Positions 30,042 through 38,742 are shown, counted from the stretch's first letter. The stretch: 41,956 nucleotides of DNA from Thermodesulfobacteriota bacterium (GCA_040756475.1 JBFLZB010000018.1:1-41956), one strand, 5' to 3'. Notes: generated by a model not told the origin, from the letters alone. Numbers and translations: made by a program.

Positions 30042-33013
30042 GGTGAGAACCCGCGGCGCACCGTGTTTTCGCACACGACCCGGGGATCGGCGAAGTGGAG
30101 GAGGTACCCTGGCCCTCCCGCCTTGGTGCCGCCCCCGCTCAGGCCGAAGCCCCCGAAGGGCTGGCGGCCCACCACGGCCCCGGTGCAGGTGCGGTTGAGG
30201 TAGAGGTTGCCGACCCGGAATTTGCGGGTGGCGAGGGCGAGGTGGCTCGGGGTGCGGGAGTAGACGGCGCCGGTGAGGGCGTAGTCGGTGGCGGTGGCGA
30301 CCTGGAGGCCCTCCTCGAAGGTCTCGGCCCGGCAGAGGGCGACGACGGGCCCGAAGAGCTCGTCGCGCATGAGGGGGTGGTCGGGGCTCGAGACCCGGTA
30401 GACGGCGGGGGGGACGTACCAGCCGCCTTCCCGCGGGGCGCCCACGAAGAGGGGCTCGGCCCCGGGGCCGGGGTCCGCGAGCACCGTTTGGAGCCGCGCG
30501 TAGGACTCCCGGTCCACCACCGGCCCCAGCCGGCAGCCGGGGTCGTCCGGGGGGAGCTGGGGCAGGCTCCGGCAGGCGTCTGCCAGGCGCCGGGCAAAGG
30601 GCTCGTGGGCTGTTCCCACGGTGATGACCCGGGAACACGCGGAGCACTTCTGGCCCGCGTACCCGAAGGCCCCCTGGAGCACGCCGGCCACGGCGGCGTC
30701 CACGTCGGCGGTCTCGTCCACCACGATCGCGTTCTTTCCCCCCATCTCGCACACGACCCGCTTGACGTGGCGCTGGCCGGCCGCCGTCTCGCCGGCAGCC
30801 CGGAGGATGGCGAGCCCCACGGCCTTGCTCCCGGTAAAGGCCACCGTGGCTACCCGGGGGTCGCCCACGAGCCGGGCGCCGACTTCCTCTCCCAGGCCCG
30901 GCAAGAAGCACACGACACCGGCGGGAAATCCGGCGGCGAGCAGGTGCTCGAAAAGGGTGTAGCCGGTGCCGCTGGCCTGCTCGGCAGGCTTGAGGAGGAC
31001 AGGGTTGCCGGCCACCAGCGCCGCGGATGCCATGCCGGTGAGGATGGCCAGGGGAAAGTTCCAGGGGGCGATGACGGCGGTGGGTCCGCGCCCTTCGTAC
31101 CAGAGGGTGTTCTCTTCTCCGGGGGCGCCCCCGAGGGCGCGGGGGCCGAGCTCGGCCGGGGCCCGGCGCGCATAGTAGCGGCAGTAGTCCACGGCCTCGG
31201 CCACGTCTGCGTCGGCCTCCCGCCAGGGCTTTCCGGCCTCGGCGACCTGGACCGCGGCCAGGGCCAGGCGGTCCGCCTCGAGGCGGTCCGCCAGGCGCTC
31301 CAGGAGCGCGGCGCGCTTCTCGATGGGTTCGTCCCGCCAGCCGGGCCAGGCCCGGGAGGCCTCCTCCACCGCGTGCGCCACGTCCTGACTCGAGGCGAGG
31401 GCCACGCGGGTGGCTGTGCGGTCGGGGGTGCCCGGGCACGGGTGCTCCAGAAAGTGCTGCCCCGGTCGGGTCCTGCCGGCCACGACGACCGGGGCGACAA
31501 GGGGCAGCCGGCGCCATACCGCGGCCACGGCGGCGGAGAAGGCGCCGCGGGTGTTCCGGTCCGCAAAGTCCGAGAAGGGACAGTTCTCGAAGGGCACTTC
31601 GACGCCCCGGAGCGGCTGCCGCGGGGTGCGCGCCCGGGAGGACTCGGGGGCCGGGCGGGCGAAGAGGACCTCCGGGGCTTCCCGCTCCCGGTGGGTCAGG
31701 CGCAGAAACCCCTGGGTGGAGGTATTTTCGAGCAGGCGGCGCACCAGGTACGCCATGCCCGGGACGAGCTCTCCCACGGGGGCGTACACCCGGACCCGGT
31801 AGCCCAGGTCGCGAAAGGCCAGCCGCTCCGGCTCGGCCATGCCTGCCAGGGTCTGGATCTCGATGGCCTCCGTGGGAAGACCCAGCTCCCGGGCGGCCAC
31901 CGCGGCGTGGGCCAGGGACCGCAGGTTGTGGCTCGCGAACGCTGCCTGGAACCACTGTGGCTCCCGAAGCAGGCCCACGGTGAGCTCCTCGAAGCGGGCG
32001 TCGGTGGCGGCCTTGTCGGTGAAGACGGGGCAGGGGTAGCCGTGCTGGCGCGAGCGCACGACCTCGGCGTCCCAGTAGGCCCCCTTGGCCAAGCGCACCC
32101 CCACGGGCGCCTGTCGGGCGCGGGCGATGGAGAGCAGCCGCTCCAGGTCGCGGCGGGAGCCGCGCAGGTAAGCCTGGAGCGTCATCCCCAGGTGCGGCCA
32201 GCTGCGCAGGCCCGGGTGGGACGCGACCTCCTCAAAGAGGTCGAAGGTGAGGTCGTGGAGCTCCCACTGTTCCAGGTCCAGGTGAACCGAGGCGCCGAGC
32301 TCTTGCGCCTCGAGGAGCAAGGGGAGGAGCCGCCTTGCCAGGCGGGCGACGCCCCCCGCCGGGTCGGCTGCCTCCAGCCGCGGGTCGAGCGCCGAGACCT
32401 TGAGGGAGACGTTTGCCCGGGGGAGCGGGCCCAGGTGCCCCCGGTCGATCCGGCCGTCCGGCGGCCAGGAGGCCACCCGCGCCGGCAGGTTGGCGATCAG
32501 GTCCCGGTACCGGTCCCGGCAGGCGTCGGCCTCGCCTTCGCTCAGGGTCGCCTCGCCCAGCAGGTCCACGGTAAAGGCCAGCCCCTGCCGGTGGAGGGCT
32601 TCGAGGCCCGGCAGCGCCTGGGCAGCCTCGGCTCCCAGGATGAAGCGGCGGGCCAGGGCCTCCACGTTGCGGCGCACGAGCCGGGCCGTGACGGGTGCCG
32701 CTGCTTCCGACCCGGCGATCTTCAGGGCGGCGGCGGGAAGTCCGGGGAGCTCTCGACCCTCGGTAAGCAGGTACTCCTGCACGTGGCGCGCCACCTGCCG
32801 GGAGCTCCCCAGGGAGGGGAAGACGTCCACGAAGCGGAAGAGGTCGGTCTTGAAGGCCGGATCGCGCATGGCCCAGTCCAAAGCGCGACCCACCCACCAT
32901 CGGGTGTCGAAGAGGCCCGGGACCCGATCCCCCATGCGGCGGAGGAGCTCCCGGCCCAGGGCCAGGACCTCGGCGTCGCGCGTCTCGGGAGACAGGGGCT
33001 GGTGCGCGGTCAT
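30026..33013 (-). CDS. putA: Bifunctional proline dehydrogenase / glutamate-semialdehyde (P5C) dehydrogenase
   Basis: A 995-residue enzyme that oxidises proline to glutamate in two steps. The N-terminal PRODH part (about residues 60-420, FAD barrel) has RANVSLKVSALDPR, HLDLEQWELHDLT, VGVRLAKGAYWDAEV and the final YAPVGELVPGMAYLVRRLLENTS. The C-terminal aldehyde dehydrogenase part (about 500-960) has APWNFPLAILTGMASAALVAGN, KPAEQASGTG, AFTGSK, VVCEMGGKNAIVV and the catalytic Cys in GYAGQKCSACSR, then FGGFGLSGGGTKAGG. There is no N-terminal DNA-binding domain, so it is not the trifunctional enterobacterial form. The ATG overlaps the ilvA stop by 4 nt (ATGA), coupling proline and threonine/serine catabolism. 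Confidence 0.95.
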   Translation of the reverse strand: MTAHQPLSPETRDAEVLALGRELLRRMGDRVPGLFDTRWWVGRALDWAMRDPAFKTDLFRFVDVFPSLGSSRQVARHVQEYLLTEGRELPGLPAAALKIAGSEAAAPVTARLVRRNVEALARRFILGAEAAQALPGLEALHRQGLAFTVDLLGEATLSEGEADACRDRYRDLIANLPARVASWPPDGRIDRGHLGPLPRANVSLKVSALDPRLEAADPAGGVARLARRLLPLLLEAQELGASVHLDLEQWELHDLTFDLFEEVASHPGLRSWPHLGMTLQAYLRGSRRDLERLLSIARARQAPVGVRLAKGAYWDAEVVRSRQHGYPCPVFTDKAATDARFEELTVGLLREPQWFQAAFASHNLRSLAHAAVAARELGLPTEAIEIQTLAGMAEPERLAFRDLGYRVRVYAPVGELVPGMAYLVRRLLENTSTQGFLRLTHREREAPEVLFARPAPESSRARTPRQPLRGVEVPFENCPFSDFADRNTRGAFSAAVAAVWRRLPLVAPVVVAGRTRPGQHFLEHPCPGTPDRTATRVALASSQDVAHAVEEASRAWPGWRDEPIEKRAALLERLADRLEADRLALAAVQVAEAGKPWREADADVAEAVDYCRYYARRAPAELGPRALGGAPGEENTLWYEGRGPTAVIAPWNFPLAILTGMASAALVAGNPVLLKPAEQASGTGYTLFEHLLAAGFPAGVVCFLPGLGEEVGARLVGDPRVATVAFTGSKAVGLAILRAAGETAAGQRHVKRVVCEMGGKNAIVVDETADVDAAVAGVLQGAFGYAGQKCSACSRVITVGTAHEPFARRLADACRSLPQLPPDDPGCRLGPVVDRESYARLQTVLADPGPGAEPLFVGAPREGGWYVPPAVYRVSSPDHPLMRDELFGPVVALCRAETFEEGLQVATATDYALTGAVYSRTPSHLALATRKFRVGNLYLNRTCTGAVVGRQPFGGFGLSGGGTKAGGPGYLLHFADPRVVCENTVRRGFSPGVQI

Positions 33014-34260
33014 GGGCGCTCTTCCGGCGGGCGGCCCGCCGGGGCGCAGGGGCGGCCCCGGGGCTCCGCCGGGAAGCCGGCGGCGGCCAGCGCCCCGCAC
33101 AGGGTGCCGATGTGGTCCTCCCCCCGGGTTTCCACGCTTACCTCCACGCGGGTGCGGCCCAGCGGGAGGTCGAGGCTCAGGCGGTCGTGGACGATGTGGA
33201 GGATGTTGGCCCTTTCCCGGGCGACCACCGAGAGCAGCGTGCCCAGGGCGCCGGGGGCGTCGTCCAGGACCACGGCGAAGCGCAGGATGCGGCCCGTGCG
33301 GATGAGGCCCTGCTCCAGGATGCGGTCCAGGGTGTTGAGATCCACGTTGCCGCCGCTCACCACCACCACCACCCGGTGGCCTCGGATGCTCTCGGGCGGG
33401 GCCGCCAACAGGGCGGCCAGGGCTGCCGCTCCGGCCCCCTCCGCCAGGACCTTCTTCTTCTCCAGGAGCTCCACGATGGTCATGGCGATCCGGTCCTCGT
33501 CCACGGTGCGCACCTCGTCTACCGCGGTCGCGAGGACCGGGTAGGTCACCGCCCCCACCCGGGGTACGAGAATGCCGTCGGCGATGCTGCGGGCCGGCAC
33601 CACCGTCACCGGGCCTCCGACCCGCCGCGCCTCCCGGGCGGAGGGGCAGGCCTCGGCCTGGACCCCGACGACCCGGACGCCCGGCCGGGCGTCCTTCACC
33701 GCCGCCGTGATTCCGGCGATGAGCCCGCCGCCCCCGACCGGCACCCAGACCTCGTCGAAGCCCGGCACCTGGTCCAGGATCTCGAGCCCCGCGGTGCCCT
33801 GGCCCGCCACGATGTCTTCGTCGTCGTAGGGGTGGACGAAGGTGTAGCCTTGGCGGACCATCGTCGATGCCCGTTCCAGGGCCTCCGCGATCGTGCGGCC
33901 GTGGAGGATCACCGTGGCGCCGTAGTCCCGGGTGGCGAGCTGCTTCGAGATGGAGGCGCCCTCGGGCATCACCACCGTGGCGGGCACGCCCGTCCACGTG
34001 GCGGCCAGGGCGACCCCCTGGGCGTGGTTTCCCGCCGAGGCCGTCACCACCCCTTGGGGGCCTACGGCTTCGCGGCACCGGGAAAGCTTGAAGAGGGCGC
34101 CCCGGATCTTGAAGGAGCCGGTGCGCTGCAAGTTCTCGAGCTTGAGGTACACCTGGGCGCCCGTGACCCGGCTGAAGTGCTCCGAGAGGATCAGCGGCGA
34201 GGGGGGCACGTGGGTGCGCACCACCTCGAGGGCCCGGCGGAGGGTGGCGGGGTCGACCAT
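33010..34260 (-). CDS. ilvA: Threonine dehydratase (deaminase), catabolic/biosynthetic type with C-terminal ACT domain
   Basis: A 416-residue PLP enzyme converting threonine to 2-oxobutyrate and ammonia. The catalytic domain has YLKLENLQRTGSFKIRGALFKL (PLP Lys in the SFKIRGA motif), TASAGNHAQGVA, PVGGGGLIAGI (the Gly-rich PLP phosphate loop) and VVVVSGGNVD. The C-terminal 80 residues (RILRFAVVLDDAPGALGTLLSVVARERANILHIVHDR) form one ACT-like domain, so regulation by ligand binding is likely. The length and single ACT domain fit the TdcB/IlvA-short class. The ATG has GGGAGG upstream. It heads a two-gene operon with putA. Feeding the oxo-acid dehydrogenase encoded nearby is possible but inferred. 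Confidence 0.93.
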   Translation of the reverse strand: MVDPATLRRALEVVRTHVPPSPLILSEHFSRVTGAQVYLKLENLQRTGSFKIRGALFKLSRCREAVGPQGVVTASAGNHAQGVALAATWTGVPATVVMPEGASISKQLATRDYGATVILHGRTIAEALERASTMVRQGYTFVHPYDDEDIVAGQGTAGLEILDQVPGFDEVWVPVGGGGLIAGITAAVKDARPGVRVVGVQAEACPSAREARRVGGPVTVVPARSIADGILVPRVGAVTYPVLATAVDEVRTVDEDRIAMTIVELLEKKKVLAEGAGAAALAALLAAPPESIRGHRVVVVVSGGNVDLNTLDRILEQGLIRTGRILRFAVVLDDAPGALGTLLSVVARERANILHIVHDRLSLDLPLGRTRVEVSVETRGEDHIGTLCGALAAAGFPAEPRGRPCAPAGRPPEERP

Positions 34261-34343
34261 GGGGACCTCCCGTTCGCGGTTCGGGGGACGCGGCGGGTTG
34301 CGTCCCGGCGAAGATACCTCGCAGGGGGTGTCGCGCAAACCGT

Positions 34344-34620
34344 AGTACCCCAAATCACCAGTTCGTGTGCGAATCGCATCCAGCTGCGCTCGGCGAATCC
34401 CACGACGCAGAGGTCTGAAACCATCGAACCACAAAGACACGAAGACACAAAGGAGATCACTGGAATAAGAAGTGCCCATTCTTTGTGTCATAGTGGTTCA
34501 AGGACAGCCTCTAGTACCAAAGACTACTCGTTCGTGTGCTAAACCGCCGACGAGTGAGCCGCACACCGCGCTGGCGGGGAACGAATACATGCGTCACACG
34601 AACTTATGCATCGAGGTAGT
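34344..34620. repeat. Three copies of a 26-27-bp module plus a palindrome in an AT-richer spacer
   Basis: Module copies: 34344-34370 and 34513-34539 (direct, AGTACC at the start and GTTCGTGTGC at the end, 20 of 27 identical) and 34595-34620 (inverted, about 19 of 26 identical to the first). Between the first two copies lies a palindrome with arms 34426-34444 and 34481-34499 (GAACCACAAAGACAC..., 16 of 19 paired). The spacer from 34261 to 34762 is noticeably richer in A and T than its surroundings. Apart from this and the pdhA promoter it holds no recognisable gene. Confidence 0.55.
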
Positions 34621-34700
34621 AGGGCGAGGCCCCGTTTCCCGATTGCCGCGCGGCGGCGGTTTGGAGTCTCCGTCAGGAAATCCTCGTTGCCGGCTCGGCT

Positions 34701-34728
34701 TTGACACGGCCGGGACCGACGGTACACT
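34701..34728 (+). promoter_or_regulatory. Strong sigma70-type promoter of the dehydrogenase operon
   Basis: A perfect TTGACA (34701-34706) and TACACT (34723-34728) are separated by 16 nt, 34 bp upstream of the pdhA ATG. It is the best promoter match in the window. Confidence 0.7.
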
Positions 34729-34762
34729 CCCGGCCATCCGATTTCCCCGGCATGGAGGACCG

Positions 34763-35848
34763 ATGTACCTGGACCGTTTCGATCCGCTCAAGGGCGAGAG
34801 GCTCGAGATCCTCGACGCCGAGGGGAGGGTGGACGAGGCACTGCGCCCGGACCTGCCCGACGGGGAGGTCCGGCGGCTGTACGGGTGGTTGCACCGGGTG
34901 CGGGCCGCCGACCGCATGGCGCTCGCCCTCCAGCGGGAGGGGCGCATGGGCACCTACGCCCCCATGGAGGGTCAGGAGGCGTGCCAGATGGCCGCTGCCG
35001 CCCTGGGAGAAGCCGACTGGCTCGTGCCGTCGTACCGGGAGACGGGGGCGATGTGGCTGCGGGGTGTGCCGCTTGCCACGCTCTACCGCTACTGGATCGG
35101 GGATGAGCGCGGCAGCGTGTGGCCCGGGGAGCTCCAGGTCCTTCCGGTCGCGATCCCGGTGGGGAGCCAGGCGCTCCACGCCGTGGGGCTCGCCTGGGCG
35201 CTCAAGCTCCGCAAGGAGCCCGGCGCGGTGCTCGTCTTCTTCGGCGACGGGGCCACCTCCCAGGGGGAGGTCCTGGAGGCCATGAACTTCGCCGGGGTGT
35301 TCCAGACGCCTACCGTCTTCTTCTGCCAGAACAACCAGTACGCCATCAGCGTGCCCCGCCGCCGGCAGACGGCCGCCCGGACCATTGCCCAGAAGGCGGT
35401 GGCGTTTGGCTTCCCGGGGATTCAGATCTACGGAAACGACCTCTTCTCGGTGATCGGCGCCGTGGGCGAGGCCCTGGACCGGGCCCGTTCGGGCCAGGGG
35501 CCGGCGCTCATCGAGGCCCTCACCTATCGGCTGGGCCCCCACACCACCGCCGACGATCCCACCCGCTACCGGGACGAGGCGGAAGTGGAGCGGATGCGCC
35601 CCTTCGATCCGCTGCGGCGGGTGCGGGCGTACCTGGAGGGCAAGGGGCTCTGGTCCGAGGCCGACGAGGAAGCCTTGGCCGCCGAGGTGCGGGCAGAGGT
35701 GGAGCGGGCCGTGGAGGAGACCTACGCGGTCCCCGAGCCGGACCCCTCCGTTATCTTCGACCACACCTACGCGGCGCTCCCGCCCTACTTGCAGCGACAG
35801 AAGGAGGAGCTCCTGGGCTCCCTCGGGGGGGGCGCAGGCCGTGGCTAG
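34763..35848 (+). CDS. pdhA: 2-oxoacid (probably pyruvate) dehydrogenase E1 alpha subunit
   Basis: A 361-residue thiamine-diphosphate enzyme subunit. It shows GWLHRVRAADRMALALQREGRMG (start of the domain), MEGQEACQMAAAALG, PSYRETGAMW, the TPP-Mg motif GDGATSQGEVLEAMNFAGVFQTPTVFFCQNNQYAIS, and the regulatory-loop area YRLGPHTTADDPTRYR. Sequence alone does not separate pyruvate from branched-chain oxoacid specificity; the ordering E1alpha, E1beta, E2 with short subunits occurs in both. The ATG at 34763 has GGAGG at a normal distance upstream, and an upstream ATG at 34752 is out of frame. It overlaps E1beta by 8 nt. No E3 gene follows within the window. Confidence 0.92.
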   Translation: MYLDRFDPLKGERLEILDAEGRVDEALRPDLPDGEVRRLYGWLHRVRAADRMALALQREGRMGTYAPMEGQEACQMAAAALGEADWLVPSYRETGAMWLRGVPLATLYRYWIGDERGSVWPGELQVLPVAIPVGSQALHAVGLAWALKLRKEPGAVLVFFGDGATSQGEVLEAMNFAGVFQTPTVFFCQNNQYAISVPRRRQTAARTIAQKAVAFGFPGIQIYGNDLFSVIGAVGEALDRARSGQGPALIEALTYRLGPHTTADDPTRYRDEAEVERMRPFDPLRRVRAYLEGKGLWSEADEEALAAEVRAEVERAVEETYAVPEPDPSVIFDHTYAALPPYLQRQKEELLGSLGGGAGRG

Positions 35849-36818
35849 GCGCAACGTCGTCTCTGCCCTGAATCTGGCCCTCGATCGGGAGATGGCCCGC
35901 AACGAGCGGATCGTGCTCCTGGGGGAGGATGTGGGGGGCGAAGGGGGAGTCTTTCGGGTCACGGAGGGGCTCCAGGAGAAGTACGGCGCCCAGCGCGTGG
36001 TGGACACGCCCCTGGCGGAGGCCGGGATCGTGGGGACGGCGCTGGGCCTCGCCCTGGGGGGCATGCTCCCGGTGCCCGAGATCCAGTTCGAGGGGTTTCT
36101 CTACCCGGCCCTGAACCAGCTCTGTAACCACATCGCCCGGTACCGCACCCGCACCCGGGGGGGACGGCCCGTGCAGCTGGTGCTGCGCTGCCCCTGGGGG
36201 GGCGGCATCCATGCCCCCGAGCACCACTCCGACGCCCCCGAGGCCCTCCTGGCCCACACCCCGGGCCTCACGGTGGTGACGCCGTCGAGTCCCTACGACG
36301 CCAAGGGCCTTCTCACGGCGGCGCTCCGCCACCCCGATCCGGTGGTCTTCTGCGAGCCCAAGCGCATCTACCGTGCCGTGAAGCAGGAGGTCCCCGAGGA
36401 GGATTACCTGGTCCCCATCGGGAAGGCCGCCGTGGTGCGGGAGGGGAGGGACGCCACGGTCGTGGCGTGGGGCGCGCTCGTTCGGGAGGCCCTGGGGGCC
36501 GCCGACCTCCTGGCCGAGGAGGGGGTCTCGGCGGAGGTGGTGGACCTGCGCACCCTGGCGCCCCTGGACGGGGAGACCGTGGCCGCGTCGGTACGCAAGA
36601 CCGGCCGCCTCGTCGTGGCCCACGAGGCACCCCGCACCTGCGGTCTTGGCGCCGAGCTCGCCGCCCGGGTGGCCGAGGACTGCCTCACCGACCTCCTGGC
36701 CCCGGTCGTGCGCGTCACCGGCTTCGACACCGTCGTCCCCTTGGCGAAGCTGGAGCACCACTACCTGCCCGACGCGAAGCGGATCGCCGCCGGCGTGCGC
36801 CGGGCGGTGAGGTTTTGA
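35841..36818 (+). CDS. pdhB: 2-oxoacid (probably pyruvate) dehydrogenase E1 beta subunit
   Basis: A 325-residue partner of E1alpha. It has ALNLALDREMARNERIVLLGEDVGGEGGVFRVTEGL, VVDTPLAEAGIVGTALGLALGGMLPVPEIQFEGFLYPALNQL, the His-containing APEHHSD loop, EPKRIYRA, and the late transketolase C-terminal domain (VVDLRTLAPLDGETVAASVRKTGRLVVAHEAPRTCGLGAELAARV). Pairing E1alpha and E1beta gives the decarboxylating component that loads the lipoyl arm of E2. It begins with GTG, 8 nt inside pdhA. A 145-bp spacer carrying tandem arrays separates it from the E2 gene. Confidence 0.93.
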   Translation: MARRNVVSALNLALDREMARNERIVLLGEDVGGEGGVFRVTEGLQEKYGAQRVVDTPLAEAGIVGTALGLALGGMLPVPEIQFEGFLYPALNQLCNHIARYRTRTRGGRPVQLVLRCPWGGGIHAPEHHSDAPEALLAHTPGLTVVTPSSPYDAKGLLTAALRHPDPVVFCEPKRIYRAVKQEVPEEDYLVPIGKAAVVREGRDATVVAWGALVREALGAADLLAEEGVSAEVVDLRTLAPLDGETVAASVRKTGRLVVAHEAPRTCGLGAELAARVAEDCLTDLLAPVVRVTGFDTVVPLAKLEHHYLPDAKRIAAGVRRAVRF

Positions 36819-36832
36819 GGGCGGCCGAGAGT

Positions 36833-36964
36833 GTGAAACGTGAAAGGTGAATGGTGCCGGGGGCGGCGCGTCGGCCATCCGACCGATCGGACCGATCCGA
36901 CGGATCCGTCGGATTAGGCCGGCGCACCCCCCCCACCCCCAACCTCCAACGAGCAACCCGCAAA
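36833..36964. repeat. Composite 7-mer / 9-mer / 7-mer tandem arrays, locus 2
   Basis: Three 7-mers of the form GTGAAAN (36833-36853; first GTGAAAC), four 9-mers (36881-36916; GACCGATCG, GACCGATCC, GACGGATCC, GTCGGATTA) and four 7-mers of the form NNNCAAN (36937-36964; CCCCAAC, CTCCAAC, GAGCAAC, CCGCAAA), in the same order as at 24020-24184. The last unit runs into the E2 start codon, leaving no Shine-Dalgarno. CCGACGGATCCGTCGG within it is a 16-bp perfect palindrome. Confidence 0.6.
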
Positions 36965-38328
36965 TGCCCTACGAATTCCGTTTTCCCGACGTCGGAGAAG
37001 GCATCGCCGAGGGCGAGATCGTGGAGTGGCGCGTGCGTCCCGGCGACGCCGTGGCGGCCCACCAGATCCTCGTGGTCGTGGAGACCGACAAGGCCGTGGC
37101 GGAGATCCCCTCGCCCGTGGCCGGGGTGGTCCGGGAGATCCGGGGAGAGCCGGGAGACGTGATCCCGGTGGGGCAGGTGCTGGCGGTCATCGCCCAGGAG
37201 GGAGAGGCGGCGCCTCCCGCCCGCGAGCCGGCCCCCCCGGATGGGATGCAACGTCCGGAGTTCGCCGTGGAGATTCCCATCCCCGGAGGCCGGCGGGGAA
37301 CCCGCCCCGGGCTTCGGGGAGCGGAGCCTGCCGTGGCGGTTTCCCGAGGGTCCGTGGGGGTCGTGGGGGAGTTGGAGGAGGCGCCGGAGGACGACGGGGA
37401 GGCTCGGGAGCAGGCGGAGCCCGAGGCGGGAGTTTCCCGCCCCCGGGCCCGAGTGCTGCCCCGGGACCGGCTCCTGGCCCGGAAGCTCGACGTGGATCCC
37501 GATGCCCTGCGGGGCACGGGGCCCGGCGGGAGGGTGACGGAGGAGGATCTGCGGCGGGCAGCCGAACGGGGGCTCCCGGGCCGCGCCGTGACCCCGGCGG
37601 CGGGGAGGCCCGGCCGGGACGCCTGGGGACCCGTGGAGCGGGTGCCCCTGCGGGGGGTGCGGCGCAAGGTGGCCGAGGCCATGGTGCGTTCCCTGGCCAC
37701 GGCGGCCCAGGTTACCACCACCGACGAGGCGCGGGTGGGGCTCTTGGAGCACATCCGGGAGAAGGAGAGAGCGGCTGCGGCGGAGCGGGGGGTGCCGCTC
37801 ACTTTGCTCGCCTTCGCGGTCAAGGCGGTGGTCTCGGCTCTGCGCCGGGACCCCTGGCTCAACGCCTCCTACGACGACGAAGCCGGCGAGGTGGTGCTCA
37901 AGGGCTACTACCACATCGGGGTCGCGGTGGAGACCCGCGACGGGCTCCTCGTGCCCGTGGTGCGCGACGCAGACCGCAAGTCCGTGCTGGAGATCGCCCG
38001 GGACCTGCGGGACTTGGCCGAACGTGCGCGCCGCCGGGTCCTCGCCCTGGACGAGCTCCGGGGGGGCACGTTCACCCTCAGCAACTTCGGCTCCATCGGC
38101 GGGCTCTATGGGACGCCGATCCTCAATCCCCCGGAGGTGGCGCTCCTGGGGCTCGGGAGGGCCGCCGACCGGCCGGTGGCCGCGCACGGGGGGCTCAAGG
38201 TGGAGAAGACGCTCCCCCTGTCCCTCACCTTCGATCACCGGGCCGTGGACGGCGCCACCGCCCAGCACTTCCTGCGCAACGTCGTGCGAAACCTGGAGGA
38301 CCCGGACCGGTTCCTGCTGGGAGGCTGA
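36964..38328 (+). CDS. pdhC: Dihydrolipoamide acyltransferase (E2) of the 2-oxoacid dehydrogenase complex
   Basis: A 454-residue E2. The lipoyl domain (residues about 1-78) starts YEFRFPDVGEGIAEGEIVEW and has the lipoylated Lys in VETDKAVAEI. A Glu/Ala/Pro/Arg-rich linker follows, then the peripheral subunit-binding domain (RARVLPRDRLLARKLDVDPDALRGTGPGGRVTEEDLR), and the catalytic acyltransferase domain with the active-site stretch LSLTFDHRAVDGATAQHFL (catalytic His and Asp). Only one lipoyl domain is present, as in many bacterial E2s. The ATG at 36964 is placed by the start of the lipoyl domain; its leader lacks a Shine-Dalgarno because a tandem repeat abuts it. Confidence 0.95.
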   Translation: MPYEFRFPDVGEGIAEGEIVEWRVRPGDAVAAHQILVVVETDKAVAEIPSPVAGVVREIRGEPGDVIPVGQVLAVIAQEGEAAPPAREPAPPDGMQRPEFAVEIPIPGGRRGTRPGLRGAEPAVAVSRGSVGVVGELEEAPEDDGEAREQAEPEAGVSRPRARVLPRDRLLARKLDVDPDALRGTGPGGRVTEEDLRRAAERGLPGRAVTPAAGRPGRDAWGPVERVPLRGVRRKVAEAMVRSLATAAQVTTTDEARVGLLEHIREKERAAAAERGVPLTLLAFAVKAVVSALRRDPWLNASYDDEAGEVVLKGYYHIGVAVETRDGLLVPVVRDADRKSVLEIARDLRDLAERARRRVLALDELRGGTFTLSNFGSIGGLYGTPILNPPEVALLGLGRAADRPVAAHGGLKVEKTLPLSLTFDHRAVDGATAQHFLRNVVRNLEDPDRFLLGG

Positions 38329-38363
38329 GAACCCGGCGGGAACGGCGCGGTCAGGAGGCGAGG

Positions 38364-38738
38364 ATGGCCACAGCTCGATTCCAGGACCTGGAAGGAAAGA
38401 CCGCCTACCTGGCCACCGCCGACGCCGCCGGGGTGCCCCACCTCGCCGTCGGGGAGATCGTGGAGGTGCGTGCGGAGGCCCTGCTCTTTCGGGGCTGGCT
38501 CTGCCCACGCACCCTGGCGAACCTGGAGGACAACCGGGCGGTGTCCCTGGCCGTGGGGCTCGGGCCCGACGGTCTCCAGTTCGTGGGGACGGTGGAGGAG
38601 AAGACCATCGACGCCGTGCTCGACGGGTATGGGGCAGCCGACAGGGACGTGCCCCAGGTGCGGTACCGCCTGGCAGTGAAGCCCGCGCAGACGCTGGTCA
38701 TGACCGACCGGGCCCACACCGACCGCCCCCTGGCGTGA
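38364..38738 (+). CDS. PPOX-class (pyridoxamine 5'-phosphate oxidase-like) flavin/heme-binding protein
   Basis: A 124-residue protein with the split-barrel layout of the FMN-binding PPOX family: TAYLATADAAGVPHLAVGEIVEVRAEALLFRGWLCPRTLANLEDNRAVSLAV in the first half, then a second sheet (RYRLAVKPAQTLVMTDRAHTDR). Small family members bind FMN, heme or F420 and have diverse or unknown roles. GGAGG precedes the ATG. It starts 35 bp after the E2 stop and ends 4 bp before the sensor-kinase gene, so cotranscription with both is likely. Its function is not established. Confidence 0.75.
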   Translation: MATARFQDLEGKTAYLATADAAGVPHLAVGEIVEVRAEALLFRGWLCPRTLANLEDNRAVSLAVGLGPDGLQFVGTVEEKTIDAVLDGYGAADRDVPQVRYRLAVKPAQTLVMTDRAHTDRPLA

Positions 38739-38742
38739 ATTC

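Noticed and set aside
30095-33544. A long plus-strand open frame antisense to putA and ilvA
   Set aside because: It is the shadow of real genes in GC-rich DNA. Its predicted protein is low-complexity and the minus-strand frame has full enzyme motifs.
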